Source of the DNA: Leptothermofonsia sichuanensis E412
Lineage (GTDB): Bacteria; Cyanobacteriota; Cyanobacteriia; Leptolyngbyales; Leptolyngbyaceae
Assembly: GCF_019891175.1 (NCBI RefSeq)
Contig: NZ_CP072600.1
Span: 2,418,001-2,482,000, forward strand
Direction: 5' to 3'
Length of the DNA stretch: 64,000 nucleotides
The position numbers and the translations under genes are program-made. Numbering within the stretch: the stretch's first letter is position 1; each line of letters starts with the position of its first letter. The notes under the pieces were generated by a model. It saw only the letters and a program-made list of their open reading frames with translations, searched no databases and was not told the DNA's origin. Positions 18,349-26,645 of the stretch are shown here, one piece after another.

Positions 18349-19373
18349 AATTCCCTCATCCGTTACTTTTTGAATTCCAAAACCTGCGGCAAAGTTCCAC
18401 AAAAATTGGGGTATTAGAGCCGCAGAAGTCTATTAGCCTTTACAAGGCTGCATCACAGGTGAATGAAGTTCTGATCCACAATCTGACCCGGCATACAGTG
18501 CAGAATCTGGCAGAGATACTATCAGGATGTTACTCCCAATCAGTAACTATTTCTGGGTAAATTTGAGGTCACCTGCGTTGTTTGCAAGCTCCTCAAATCC
18601 TGCTGAGTCAGGATATGCAAGGGTGTTATTGTACTCACAAACTATCATATTGAGAGAATTTTGAGAACCCCAAAAAATTTATTTACTGACTCCCTCCTTT
18701 GAAAAATTTGCAGCATTCGTCTGGCGAGTTTCAGATTAGAAATTCAAAGAAATGTATGTCAATGCACAGTCATGATATAGCAGTCCTAAATCAGTTGTGA
18801 GAGTGAGAGGCTTTGTGAGAAAGGATTCCTGGGGAATCTTTTCTCATAATCCAGATAGGATCGCGATATGAAGTTTGCGATTGCAAACTGATTCACCCAT
18901 TCAGGCGATCCAGATAGATGAATTGGATCTGCACACCCTGCCTGTAAAATGGCTCTGTCATAGGGATTAACCGGGGGTACCTGAGCCAATTTAGGCGATT
19001 AAACCTGGGTTATTAGTCAGGGCATTTAAGGTTAAAACATTAAAATGTTCCCGGGCTGCCTTGCAGGCGATGACCTGCTATGCAAACGTGAAAACCTTAG
19101 GTTCATCCCGCAACTTTTCCTCCCCCAAATGACAGAGTTTTCCCATCCATCGGGGAACTTTTTGAGGATGGATAGCGTCTTGTTCTGGTTAAGGCGCTCC
19201 TGCGGCATGAAAAAAAGGGGGGCTTCCCGCGATCGCCCGATGCATAATTTAATAAACGTATGCCGTCTACTTTCATGGAAAGATCTTATGGAAAGATCCA
19301 ACTGAGTTGTTAGGAAATCTTAAAATGAAAGTTTTTTGCCAGGCTGGTGTAGAAACCAGTATCCTTCATAAGG
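18349..19373. other. One-kilobase intergenic spacer
   Basis: Apart from MITE family B copy 2 at 18776-18868, I see no convincing gene. A short minus-strand frame ending in the MITE (18989 to 18786, starting MAQVPPVNPYDRAIL) has protein-like composition in its first ~35 residues and could be a gene end replaced by the MITE, but it is too short to call. Confidence 0.5.
18776..18868. mobile_element. 93 bp MITE family B, copy 2
   Basis: Same length as the copy at 13768-13860, with three substitutions, two of them in the 3' half of the internal hairpin. Ends TATAGCAGTCCTA and TAGGATCGCGATA. Confidence 0.75.
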
Positions 19374-21500
19374 TTGTTTATTTCTCAAAGCAAGCCCTCT
19401 GGACTGTCTAAAATCAAACTGGTTATGCGATCTTCTCTTCGTTTACTTCTTGTTGGTGTGGGGACGTGGGTTGCCCTCGGCAATGTGGCAGCAGGTACTG
19501 CTAAACCCGTATCTAACCAGTCCCAGAATTCAGACCAGACGAAGCCAGCAACGGCGTTTCAGGCAAACTCCTCGCCTCAACGTTGGCTGCAATCCATCCC
19601 CAATGCTGGAAATCAGCTACGCCAGAATATATCCTTTAATGTCCCTGAACTTGGTTTTGTTGATCGCCTGACAGCCTCAGATCCAAAGCCTCCAGCTATG
19701 GGCGAATCGCTATCTGTGGCCGGTGACGCTCAATCTTCCCAACAGCCCGCCCAGATCAGGAGCATCTCTGCTTCACCTCGATCCGTTGCCGTGACCCAAC
19801 CCTCTCCAGCTCAGGCGGTACAGGCTCCAAACCAGCCACAGGCCAGTGCCAGGGTTCCCGCGTCGGGGGCTGCTCCTGCCATCAAGACAGCCCAGACCAA
19901 TGTTTCCCCCTTGCTTCAACCGGCTCAACCCACCCAGACATCCCCATTACCCTCAATTTATGATCCGGTCGTAGAACCCGTTGCCAAACCCATCGGTCCG
20001 GCAAAGCCAGGAGCCGCACCGGAGTATCTCAATCCCGATCCCAACCCACTTTCATTTCCGACCCAGGCTGAGGAAGTCCGGTTGCGGGGGATTCAGCCGA
20101 TTTCGCTGCAACAGGCTCTGGATCTGGCAGAGCGAAATAGCCCCACCTATCAGACTGCCAGGCTACAACTTGAACGCAGTCGCGCGGCATTGCGAGAGGC
20201 GGAGGCCAGCCTTTATCCTACGCTGAGTGTTCAGGCAGGCGTCTCCCGGTCTGAATCTCCCGGTGCACGGTTAACCAGACGGGAAACTGAACAAGCTCAA
20301 CCTGGTTTAAACTTGCAGGGATCGGCTAACCGGGGGTTTAGTAGTTCTGCCACGCTAAATTACGACATTTTCACCTCTGGCAGGCGGACGGCACAAATTC
20401 GAGCGGCTGCTCAGCAGGTTCGCACCAGCCAGCTAGAGGCTGAGGTAGTACGGGAGCAGCTACGGCTGGATGTGACCAATGCCTACTACGATTTGCAGCA
20501 GGCAGATTCTTCGGTCGGGATTGGCAGGGCGGCAGTCCGGAATGCCCAGATTAGTTTGCGAGATGCCCAGGCACTGGAACGGGCAGGGATTGGGACGCGG
20601 TTTGATGTCCTGCAAGCCCAGGTGCAACTGGCGAATTCGCAGCAGCAGCTCAGAAATGCCCAGTCTCAACAGCAGATCAACCGGCGACAACTGGCTCAAC
20701 TGCTCAATATTTCACCTGCGATTGATCTGGCCGCCGCAGACCCGGTTGAGGCGGCTGGGGAATGGAATTTGTCTCTGGAAAACACCATTATTGCGGCACT
20801 CAAAAATCGGGCAGAACTGGAGCAGCAGCTTGCCCAACGGGAGTTAGCAGAACAACAGAAACGGATTGCCCTGTCGGCTTTAGGACCAACACTGAGTGTT
20901 TCTGCCCAGTACCAGCTTCTGGACCAGTTTACGGATACATTGGGTGTTGCGGGTGGCTATACGGTACAGGCTGGACTGAGCTGGCAACTATTTGACGGAG
21001 GAGCCGTCAGAGCCAGGGCCGCTCAGCAGGAGGCAAACATTGCGATCGCCGAAACTAACTTTTCCAATGTCCGTAATCAAATTCGCTTCCAGGTTGAACA
21101 GGCTTACTCCAGTCTACTGGCAAACCGGGAGAACATTACCACCGCAAGATTAGCCGTCGAGCAGGCAACGGAGGCTTTAAGGCTGGCGCGGCTTCGATTT
21201 CAGGCAGGAGTTGGGACCCAGACTGATGTCATCAATTCAGTTACCGACTTAACCAATGCTCAAGGAAGTTTGATCAACGCTATCCTGGGATATAACCGAT
21301 CGCTGGCGACGCTCCGGCGGGCAGTAACTAATCTGCCCATTCCTACCGGCGAGCAAACGCCTGCCCCAGTTCCTGCTCCTGCTTCCCCGGCACTGAACCA
21401 GGGCGTTTCTGAGCCAGGGCAGCCCGGTGGAATCCCAAGTTCGGGCACCGTCCCTGCCCCCGGTACAACCCCTCTACCTGGTGGAACTCCAGAACCGTAA
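19374..21500 (+). CDS. TolC-family outer-membrane efflux/secretion protein
   Basis: 708 residues from a TTG at 19374. An ATG at 19425 (MRSSLRLLLVGVGTWVALG) gives a cleaner signal peptide and may be the true start. Residues ~40-235 form a low-complexity Gln/Pro/Ala/Ser-rich region, an N-terminal extension frequent in cyanobacterial TolC homologues. Two OEP repeats follow: ISLQQALDLAERNSPTYQTARLQLERSRAALREAEASLYPTLSV (~240) and IIAALKNRAELEQQLAQRELAEQQKRIALSALGPTLSV (~470). A second strand-helix unit ends in TARLAVEQATEALRLARLRFQAGVGTQTDVINSV. The tail is again Pro-rich. TolC trimers form the outer-membrane tunnel for type I secretion and RND export. An M23 peptidase gene starts 67 bp downstream on the same strand. 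Confidence 0.92.
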   Translation: MFISQSKPSGLSKIKLVMRSSLRLLLVGVGTWVALGNVAAGTAKPVSNQSQNSDQTKPATAFQANSSPQRWLQSIPNAGNQLRQNISFNVPELGFVDRLTASDPKPPAMGESLSVAGDAQSSQQPAQIRSISASPRSVAVTQPSPAQAVQAPNQPQASARVPASGAAPAIKTAQTNVSPLLQPAQPTQTSPLPSIYDPVVEPVAKPIGPAKPGAAPEYLNPDPNPLSFPTQAEEVRLRGIQPISLQQALDLAERNSPTYQTARLQLERSRAALREAEASLYPTLSVQAGVSRSESPGARLTRRETEQAQPGLNLQGSANRGFSSSATLNYDIFTSGRRTAQIRAAAQQVRTSQLEAEVVREQLRLDVTNAYYDLQQADSSVGIGRAAVRNAQISLRDAQALERAGIGTRFDVLQAQVQLANSQQQLRNAQSQQQINRRQLAQLLNISPAIDLAAADPVEAAGEWNLSLENTIIAALKNRAELEQQLAQRELAEQQKRIALSALGPTLSVSAQYQLLDQFTDTLGVAGGYTVQAGLSWQLFDGGAVRARAAQQEANIAIAETNFSNVRNQIRFQVEQAYSSLLANRENITTARLAVEQATEALRLARLRFQAGVGTQTDVINSVTDLTNAQGSLINAILGYNRSLATLRRAVTNLPIPTGEQTPAPVPAPASPALNQGVSEPGQPGGIPSSGTVPAPGTTPLPGGTPEP

Positions 21501-21567
21501 GATAGTTTTGATACGGACCCCTTTATCCAGTTAACTTGCTTGGACAACCCGGACACGAGGTTTGAAG

Positions 21568-22590
21568 ATGACGAACACCAGACCCCCCGATTCTCCCCTG
21601 AGATTGCTTCAGAAGTCGCTCCTGTGCCGGGGGGTGAGCTTTTTCAGCATCACGGCGATAATTCTCAGTATGGGAGCGGCGCGATCGCAAGAAGCCTCTG
21701 AAGCAGCCCTGGACAACCCTGGAGAGCCTGTTCCGACCTGGGTGGAACCCACGGTTGAGGCTGCCCCTCCCCTGCGGGAGCAGGTGCCAGCTGTTAGCCC
21801 CATCGATTCCAGTTCTGATTTCTCCTCCTCCCCTCTAAATACGGGCGAGAGCTATATTGACTCCACTACCTATAGCGTTGGAGCCACCGAGCGCAGCCAT
21901 GAGCAGCCGCGAGTCGTCAGGTTACCTGAAGTACCTGCCGCTACTCAGGTGGGTCCATTGACGGTGAATAGTTATGGTCTGGCGTTTGGAACCACCCCCC
22001 CTAAAGCAAGGGATTACTACTACCGCAGCCTGCGCCCACCCGGTCGGTTAGGAAATGGCAACATCCGGCTCATCTTCCCCCTGTCCATTCCTGCCCCCAT
22101 CACCTCGCTGTTTGGCTGGAGACTGCATCCAATTACGGGTGAGCAGCGGTTCCACTCAGGAACTGACCTTGCTGCCCCCATTGGGACACCCGTTCTGGCT
22201 GCCTATGCGGGTCAGGTAGCCCTTGCCGATTTCCTCGGTGGGTATGGACTGACCGTTTTGCTGGAGCATAACAAGAGCACTCAACAGACCCTTTACGCCC
22301 ACCTGTCCGAGATTTTTGTGAAACCGGGTGAGTGGGTCAGTCAGGGAAGTGTCATTGGCCGGGTGGGCGACACAGGCATGTCTACCGGCCCCCACCTGCA
22401 CTTTGAGTTTCATCAACAAACCCCGGAAGGCTGGGTTGCCCAGGACGCTGGCGAACAGTTGGAATATGCCCTGGCACAATTGATGAAGACGATGGGGGTT
22501 GCCCGGTTGCCCGCTGCCCCTGCCCCAACTGAAACCCTTCAGCTTGATCTATCCACTACACTGGATGTGAATTTGCAGAAGCCCTCCTGA
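21568..22590 (+). CDS. M23-family (LytM/NlpD-type) metallopeptidase
   Basis: 340 residues from the ATG at 21568, chosen for GAGG seven bases upstream. A hydrophobic segment (GVSFFSITAIILSMGAARS) near residues 24-44 is a signal or anchor. After a ~120-residue low-complexity region, the M23 domain shows the zinc ligands and active site: GWRLHPITGEQRFHSGTDLAAPIGTPV (H-x3-D), YAHL and GPHLHFE (HxH), with the typical V.PGE.V..G..IG..G.TG spacing. Such enzymes cleave peptidoglycan cross-links or activate amidases in the periplasm. It is probably co-transcribed with the TolC-like gene. Confidence 0.92.
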   Translation: MTNTRPPDSPLRLLQKSLLCRGVSFFSITAIILSMGAARSQEASEAALDNPGEPVPTWVEPTVEAAPPLREQVPAVSPIDSSSDFSSSPLNTGESYIDSTTYSVGATERSHEQPRVVRLPEVPAATQVGPLTVNSYGLAFGTTPPKARDYYYRSLRPPGRLGNGNIRLIFPLSIPAPITSLFGWRLHPITGEQRFHSGTDLAAPIGTPVLAAYAGQVALADFLGGYGLTVLLEHNKSTQQTLYAHLSEIFVKPGEWVSQGSVIGRVGDTGMSTGPHLHFEFHQQTPEGWVAQDAGEQLEYALAQLMKTMGVARLPAAPAPTETLQLDLSTTLDVNLQKPS

Positions 22591-22616
22591 GACTACCTGC
22601 GCGAAGCGCGACAATC

Positions 22617-22686
22617 TCCAGATCCCCGGTGTCTGAGGAAGTTAGCCAGTTAATTCGATTGAAGTCTACGAGACACCGGGGATCTT
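22617..22686. repeat. Inverted-repeat element family C, copy 2
   Basis: Arms AGATCCCCGGTGTCT and AGACACCGGGGATCT form a perfect 15 bp stem around a ~40 bp interior that contains TTAATTCGATTGAAGT. It lies between the convergent ends of the peptidase and trpS genes, where it could act as a bidirectional terminator-like structure. Confidence 0.65.
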
Positions 22687-22708
22687 GGCTTCCAAGTTGC
22701 ACATGGCA

Positions 22709-23722
22709 TTACGGGGTGGGTAGAGAGAAGCCATAGGCAATTTTCACTCTTTGAAGCGTCTGATTCGCAATAGTGGCGGCCTTTTCTTTCCCCTGTCGCA
22801 GAATGGATTCCAGATAACCCTTCTCGTTAATAATTTCGTGGTATCGATCCTGAATCGGTTTCAGGTGGGCGATCGCTGCTTCCGTGAGCAGTGGCTTAAA
22901 CTGCCCCCAACCCATATCCTGACATTCAGCCGCCACTTCATCCCTGGGTTTACCTGAGAGCAGCATGTAGAGTGTCAGCAAATTATTACACTCCGGGCGC
23001 TCCGGGTCCCCAAATACCAGCCCCCTGACTGGATCCGTCTTACACCGTTTGATCTTGTTGCGGATGACCTCTGGTGAATCCAGCAGGTTAATCCGACTCA
23101 TATCCGACGGATCGGATTTGGACATCTTTCTGGTTCCATCCGTCAGGCTCATGACACGGGCACCCTCGGTTCGGATCAATGGCTCCGGCGACTTCAACAC
23201 AGGCTGATCTGGTTTGCCAAACTGGTGATTCAACCGATTGACCAGATCACGGGTGAGTTCAATATGTTGCTTCTGGTCTTCCCCAACGGGCACTTTGTCG
23301 GCGTCGTAGAGCAGAATATCCGATGCCATCAACACAGGATAATCCAGCAGCCCGGTGCCAACATTTTCACCCTGTTTGACGGCTTTTTCCTTGAACTGAA
23401 TCATGTCAGTCAACCAGTTGAGCGGTGTGATGCAGTTGAGCAGCCAGGTCAGTTCAGCATGAGCCGGGACGTGAGACTGAATAAAGATGGTGGAGTAGTT
23501 CAGGTCAATTCCGCAAGCCAGGTAAAGAGCCGCGATCGCATAGGTATCGGCTGCCAGGGTGGCAGGATTGTGGGGAACTGTGATAGCGTGCAGATCTACA
23601 ACACAGAAGAAGTTGTCATACTGGTGCTGCCCTTCTACCCAGTTACGAATTGCACCCAGATAGTTACCCAGATGGAGATTGCCCGTTGGTTGAACCCCAG
23701 AAAGAACTCGCTGCTTAGCCAT
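22709..23722 (-). CDS. trpS: Tryptophan--tRNA ligase
   Basis: 337 residues from the ATG at 23722 (MAKQRVLSGVQPTGNLHLGNYLGAI); a longer in-frame start at 23791 is rejected because family members begin at this point. Class I aminoacyl-tRNA synthetase signatures are visible: the HIGH-type HLGN near residue 17 and KMSKS near residue 194. Between them are the tryptophan-site segment GIDLNYSTIFIQSHVPAHAEL and the VPVGEDQKQHIELTRDL motif. It attaches tryptophan to tRNA-Trp in the cytoplasm. Length and motifs are normal. Confidence 0.97.
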   Translation of the reverse strand: MAKQRVLSGVQPTGNLHLGNYLGAIRNWVEGQHQYDNFFCVVDLHAITVPHNPATLAADTYAIAALYLACGIDLNYSTIFIQSHVPAHAELTWLLNCITPLNWLTDMIQFKEKAVKQGENVGTGLLDYPVLMASDILLYDADKVPVGEDQKQHIELTRDLVNRLNHQFGKPDQPVLKSPEPLIRTEGARVMSLTDGTRKMSKSDPSDMSRINLLDSPEVIRNKIKRCKTDPVRGLVFGDPERPECNNLLTLYMLLSGKPRDEVAAECQDMGWGQFKPLLTEAAIAHLKPIQDRYHEIINEKGYLESILRQGKEKAATIANQTLQRVKIAYGFSLPTP

Positions 23723-23820
23723 AGTGCCCAGAAATCGATCCCGTTTGACGCAAACGTTTACTTCGACGATAATATTAAGAAATGTGAACAATGTTTCATT
23801 ATTGTCACATCAATCCCTAC

Positions 23821-23892
23821 TAAAAGCCTATCTGAAAACTGCGGAAGTTTAGGGTGGCTTCAGGGGGTGAAGCCTTTTCGGACAGGATTTAA
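23821..23892. repeat. Short inverted-repeat element family D, copy 1
   Basis: Begins TAAAAGCCTATCTGAAAA and ends CTTTTCGGACAGGATTTAA, an imperfect terminal inverted repeat. The ends match the 68 bp insertion at 42541-42608. It abuts the next gene, providing its immediate 5' untranslated region. Confidence 0.55.
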
Positions 23893-23894
23893 TT

Positions 23895-24194
23895 ATGACT
23901 CAATCCCTTACTCAAGAGCAGATTGTTCAGTTGCGTGAATGTTTTCTCCTGGCACAGGATCCCAGGCAACAAAAGAATGCCAGCGAGGTGTTTGCCCAAC
24001 TCATGGACAAGGTTGCTTCCAGCCCAGCCGCCGCAGAACTGCTAGAAACCTTGTGGAATGAAGTACTGGCAGCCCGACGTTCAGCTTCATTCTGGCAGCA
24101 GTTCAGCGACGCTGAGAAGGAAATGTCTGACAGGCTTGCAGAAAGCCACTTTCAGTTAAGCCAAAATTACCTGCGATTAGTACAGGAGCAGTGA
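23895..24194 (+). CDS. Small hypothetical cyanobacterial protein
   Basis: 99 residues, highly helical and acidic (MTQSLTQEQIVQLRECFLLAQDPRQQKNASEVFAQLMDKVASSP). No signal peptide or membrane segment and no recognisable catalytic motif. It runs divergently from trpS, and its start lies two bases after a family D repeat element, so its promoter must be inside or beyond that element. Even length and codon use suggest a real gene; function unknown. Confidence 0.6.
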   Translation: MTQSLTQEQIVQLRECFLLAQDPRQQKNASEVFAQLMDKVASSPAAAELLETLWNEVLAARRSASFWQQFSDAEKEMSDRLAESHFQLSQNYLRLVQEQ

Positions 24195-24271
24195 GGGTTA
24201 CCTCATCTTTACCAGCACCGGGAGTCTGAAGACGATTGCACCCGTGCCACGCGGCACTCATCATTCTCTGG

Positions 24272-24769
24272 TCAAAGGGTTAGTTGGAAATGCTGCATCA
24301 TCACTGGCATATAATCTCTTGCGGTCCAGCCTATCCATAAACCTGCCAGGGAAACCATGAGCAGGATGATAAATGCCTGCCAGTTCCCGAACCCTGCGCT
24401 TTGAACATCAACTCTTGCTAAGGCTTCTGTGGCAATGATAGTCAGGATGTAGAGAAAAATATCTAGCCAGAAAAGGATGATGGTTGCGATCGCTGCCATC
24501 ATGAAAATCGAGAGAAACGCTACGGTATCTGACTTGAACCAGCGGGCAATGAAGCGGCTGAGGTTTGCCAGGGGACTGATGAACGCAGAGCAGATGAGCC
24601 AGATCCAGGCGATCGCCAGAATCAGAGGAATGTGAATGGTCATCCCATGAACTCTAAATGCTGGAAACCTGGGATCAGACAAAAACCAGCCAAAGCTGAT
24701 GTAAGCTACCAGCAGTAATAGCAATGAAAAAATAGGGAACTTTTTCAATTTCCCGGAGAGATTTGCCAC
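24272..24769 (-). CDS. Four-helix integral membrane protein of unknown function
   Basis: 165 residues with four hydrophobic segments (IFSLLLLLVAYISFGWFL, IPLILAIAWIWLICSAFI, TVAFLSIFMMAAIATIILFWLDIFLYILTII and WQAFIILLMVSLAGLWIGW). Charged residues are few and lie in the loops. No family recognised. Transcribed alone on the minus strand. Confidence 0.65.
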   Translation of the reverse strand: MANLSGKLKKFPIFSLLLLLVAYISFGWFLSDPRFPAFRVHGMTIHIPLILAIAWIWLICSAFISPLANLSRFIARWFKSDTVAFLSIFMMAAIATIILFWLDIFLYILTIIATEALARVDVQSAGFGNWQAFIILLMVSLAGLWIGWTARDYMPVMMQHFQLTL

Positions 24770-24814
24770 CAGTACAGTTGTTGTTGATGTTGAGTGACCA
24801 ACATTTTATAGCAA

Positions 24815-24848
24815 GGAGACAGGGGACAGGGGACAGGAGACAGGGGCA
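24815..24848 (+). repeat. Heptamer tandem repeat (STRR-like)
   Basis: GGAGACA, GGGGACA, GGGGACA, GGAGACA and a partial GGGGCA in direct succession. GGRGACA heptamer tracts are the short tandemly repeated repetitive sequences described in filamentous cyanobacteria. Confidence 0.8.
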
Positions 24849-24871
24849 GAAAACACAGAGCCACCTTTAGT

Positions 24872-24968
24872 TCAATGGCAATGATATAAGGGATTCCAGA
24901 TCTCCAACTTCTTGAAGAAGTTAGAGATCTGGGCGAGCGTATGTTTCCGCTGATTGCAGTGCCATTGA
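24872..24968. repeat. Inverted-repeat element family A, copy 3
   Basis: Outer arms TCAATGGCAATG and CAGTGCCATTGA; inner hairpin at 24898-24930 with AGATCTCCAA and TTAGAGATCT arms. Left flank ATGATATAAGGGATT is shared with copy 1 (GATATAAGGGATT). Confidence 0.65.
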
Positions 24969-24971
24969 CCT

Positions 24972-25427
24972 TTAGTCTGCGCTGGTTGCCTCCTGAAGCT
25001 GGATTGCGATGCGCTCCCCAAATTCTGGATCCGTATTTGCCAGACCCAGAAGTTGTAAATATTCCTGGTGCGTCAAGCCAGCCTTTTCAATGATTGCCAG
25101 GGCTTCTGCTTCAATTTCTTGCTCAATCCGCAGGGATTCTGACTCAGTTTCGGCTCCCTGGAGTTCTCCTTCGCGGCGTTCAATCAGAGCAACCACCTGT
25201 AAACAGGCGTGCACAAACTGGCTTACTTTCTCTGAAGGAATATTGTTGGGATCAAGCCCTGAACGATTAATCACCCCCTGCTCCAGTACAAGATTGGTAC
25301 CATTGGTGGAAGTTGATGACTCCTGCGCCAGACCCGTTGCATTCAGGTTGGGCACCAACCACAGGAAAAGGACTATCAACAGGAGGGTGAATGCCTTTCG
25401 GCAGGTATTAAAAGCGTGTGACAGCAT
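24972..25427 (-). CDS. DUF4168-like secreted protein
   Basis: 151 residues. A signal peptide is clear (KAFTLLLIVLFLWLVPNLNATGLAQ). The mature part contains IPSEKVSQFVHACLQVVALIERREGELQG...AEALAIIEKAGLTHQEYLQLLGLANTDPEFGERI, which follows the DUF4168 pattern: a helix, a long Glu-rich helix, then (E/K)AGLT.(E)EY..I......DPE...RI. Probably a small periplasmic helical protein; no biochemical function is established for the family. Confidence 0.7.
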   Translation of the reverse strand: MLSHAFNTCRKAFTLLLIVLFLWLVPNLNATGLAQESSTSTNGTNLVLEQGVINRSGLDPNNIPSEKVSQFVHACLQVVALIERREGELQGAETESESLRIEQEIEAEALAIIEKAGLTHQEYLQLLGLANTDPEFGERIAIQLQEATSAD

Positions 25428-25508
25428 GGAGGTCAGGCGTTACGATAAGGAACTGGGTAAAAGGGTATGGCAGAGGTTTGGGCTTGCTGATTTGTCCTGA
25501 AGGAAAGG

Positions 25509-26042
25509 ATGGCCATATTATCTAAAATTCTGAGCACTGTGAAGCTAAGAACGTGGGTCATCCTGGGGTTGCTGATTTCAGCCAGTGTAGTCCTTTCCCA
25601 GTGGCGGGAGATGCGGGTGTTCTGGTTACTGACCATGAAGCAATGTCGCGGTTGTGACTTGCGCGGAGTGGAGTTGGCTGGGAAAGACTTGCAGGGAGCC
25701 GATCTACGAGAAGCTGACTTAAGTCAGGCAAATTTGAGTGAGGCAAATCTGGCAGGAATTGATTTGAGTAACGCAACACTGGTCCAGGCTAATATCAGTC
25801 TGGCGAATTTGCTCAACGCAAACCTTCAGAATACGGATTTAAGAGGAGCCAATTTAAGTGGCACAACACTGATTCAGGCAAATTTACGTCAGGCTGATCT
25901 GAGCTGGAGTACGCTGATTTTTGCCGAACTGACAGGAGCAGACCTGGGTGGAGCAGACTTGAGGCAGGCTGAGATCCACGGCGCAACATTGGTTCAAGCC
26001 CGGTTAGAGGGAGCCATTATGCCAGATGGTTTGGCCCGTTGA
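25509..26042 (+). CDS. Pentapeptide-repeat protein
   Basis: 177 residues from the ATG at 25509, directly after AGGAAAGG. An N-terminal hydrophobic segment (TWVILGLLISASVVLS) could anchor or export it. From residue ~55 it is built of A(D/N)LxX pentapeptides (LQGADLREADLSQANLSEANLAGIDL...), about 20 units forming a right-handed quadrilateral beta helix. A CRGCDL motif opens the repeat region. These proteins are abundant in cyanobacteria; function is usually unknown. Confidence 0.9.
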   Translation: MAILSKILSTVKLRTWVILGLLISASVVLSQWREMRVFWLLTMKQCRGCDLRGVELAGKDLQGADLREADLSQANLSEANLAGIDLSNATLVQANISLANLLNANLQNTDLRGANLSGTTLIQANLRQADLSWSTLIFAELTGADLGGADLRQAEIHGATLVQARLEGAIMPDGLAR

Positions 26043-26101
26043 TTCATGTCCACATTGATTCCTGTCAACTTAGGAATGAAGATTTTATCCTCTGAAATTT
26101 C

Positions 26102-26160
26102 ACCACGGAGGCACAGAGAACACAGAGCAATTTCTCTTTGCCCTCTGTGCCTCTGTGGTA
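26102..26160. repeat. Inverted repeat family E
   Basis: Arms ACCACGGAGGCACAGAG and CTCTGTGCCTCTGTGGT around ~24 bp. Related half-copies occur near 16065 and 30096-30136. This CTCTGTG(C/T)CTCTGTGGT motif is a common intergenic repeat in cyanobacteria. Confidence 0.6.
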
Positions 26161-26179
26161 GGATGCTAGAACGCCGGTA

Positions 26180-26247
26180 CAGAAATCGGATTTCTTCTGC
26201 CGGAGCCCAGGTTTCGTTGAATTTCTCACAAGAAATCCGATTTCTTG
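26180..26247. repeat. AAGAAATC(G/C)GATTTCTT repeat pair
   Basis: Two palindromic copies, AGAAATCGGATTTCTT near 26181 and AAGAAATCCGATTTCTT near 26230, in inverted relation. Each can form a hairpin alone or together. Confidence 0.55.
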
Positions 26248-26265
26248 GAATTCTGAACCGATGCT

Positions 26266-26374
26266 CTAGTGTTCCGTCAGGAACATTTTGACGGGTCGCA
26301 GACCCTCAAAATTTAACTTCAATCAGCCTTTCAGTATTCAGTTACCTGTCAAATTTAATTTGACAGACCACTAG
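26266..26374. repeat. Candidate 109 bp MITE
   Basis: Left end CTAGTGTTCCGTCA and right end TGACAGACCACTAG are inverted repeats matching at 12 of 14 positions. No coding capacity. A similar TTGACAGACCACTGG end occurs near 29712. From here to 26645 I see no gene. Confidence 0.45.
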
Positions 26375-26645
26375 TACTCGACGGCGGAAATAAACCTGCC
26401 ATTGACGCAACTGGAAAGCCCTGAGAATGAGGCCATCCCTTTTCTGCCTTCCGCCTTTATACTTCTGCCTTTCAGTACTAGTACAAGAAGCCGGAATTAT
26501 GTAGGGCTATGCCCGTGCGCAGCAGGCAAAAGGCAGAAAGTGAAATCCCTATGAATTCTAAGGTTTAGCATCAAGGCACTGTACGGTTATTTCTGCCAAT
26601 CTGCCCTAGGATTTTCGGTTGATTTGATCTACAGTCCTCGGGGGA

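Noticed and set aside
23225..23938. Plus-strand frame of 237 codons over trpS
   Set aside because: Antisense to trpS, whose HLGN and KMSKS motifs leave no doubt about the coding strand.
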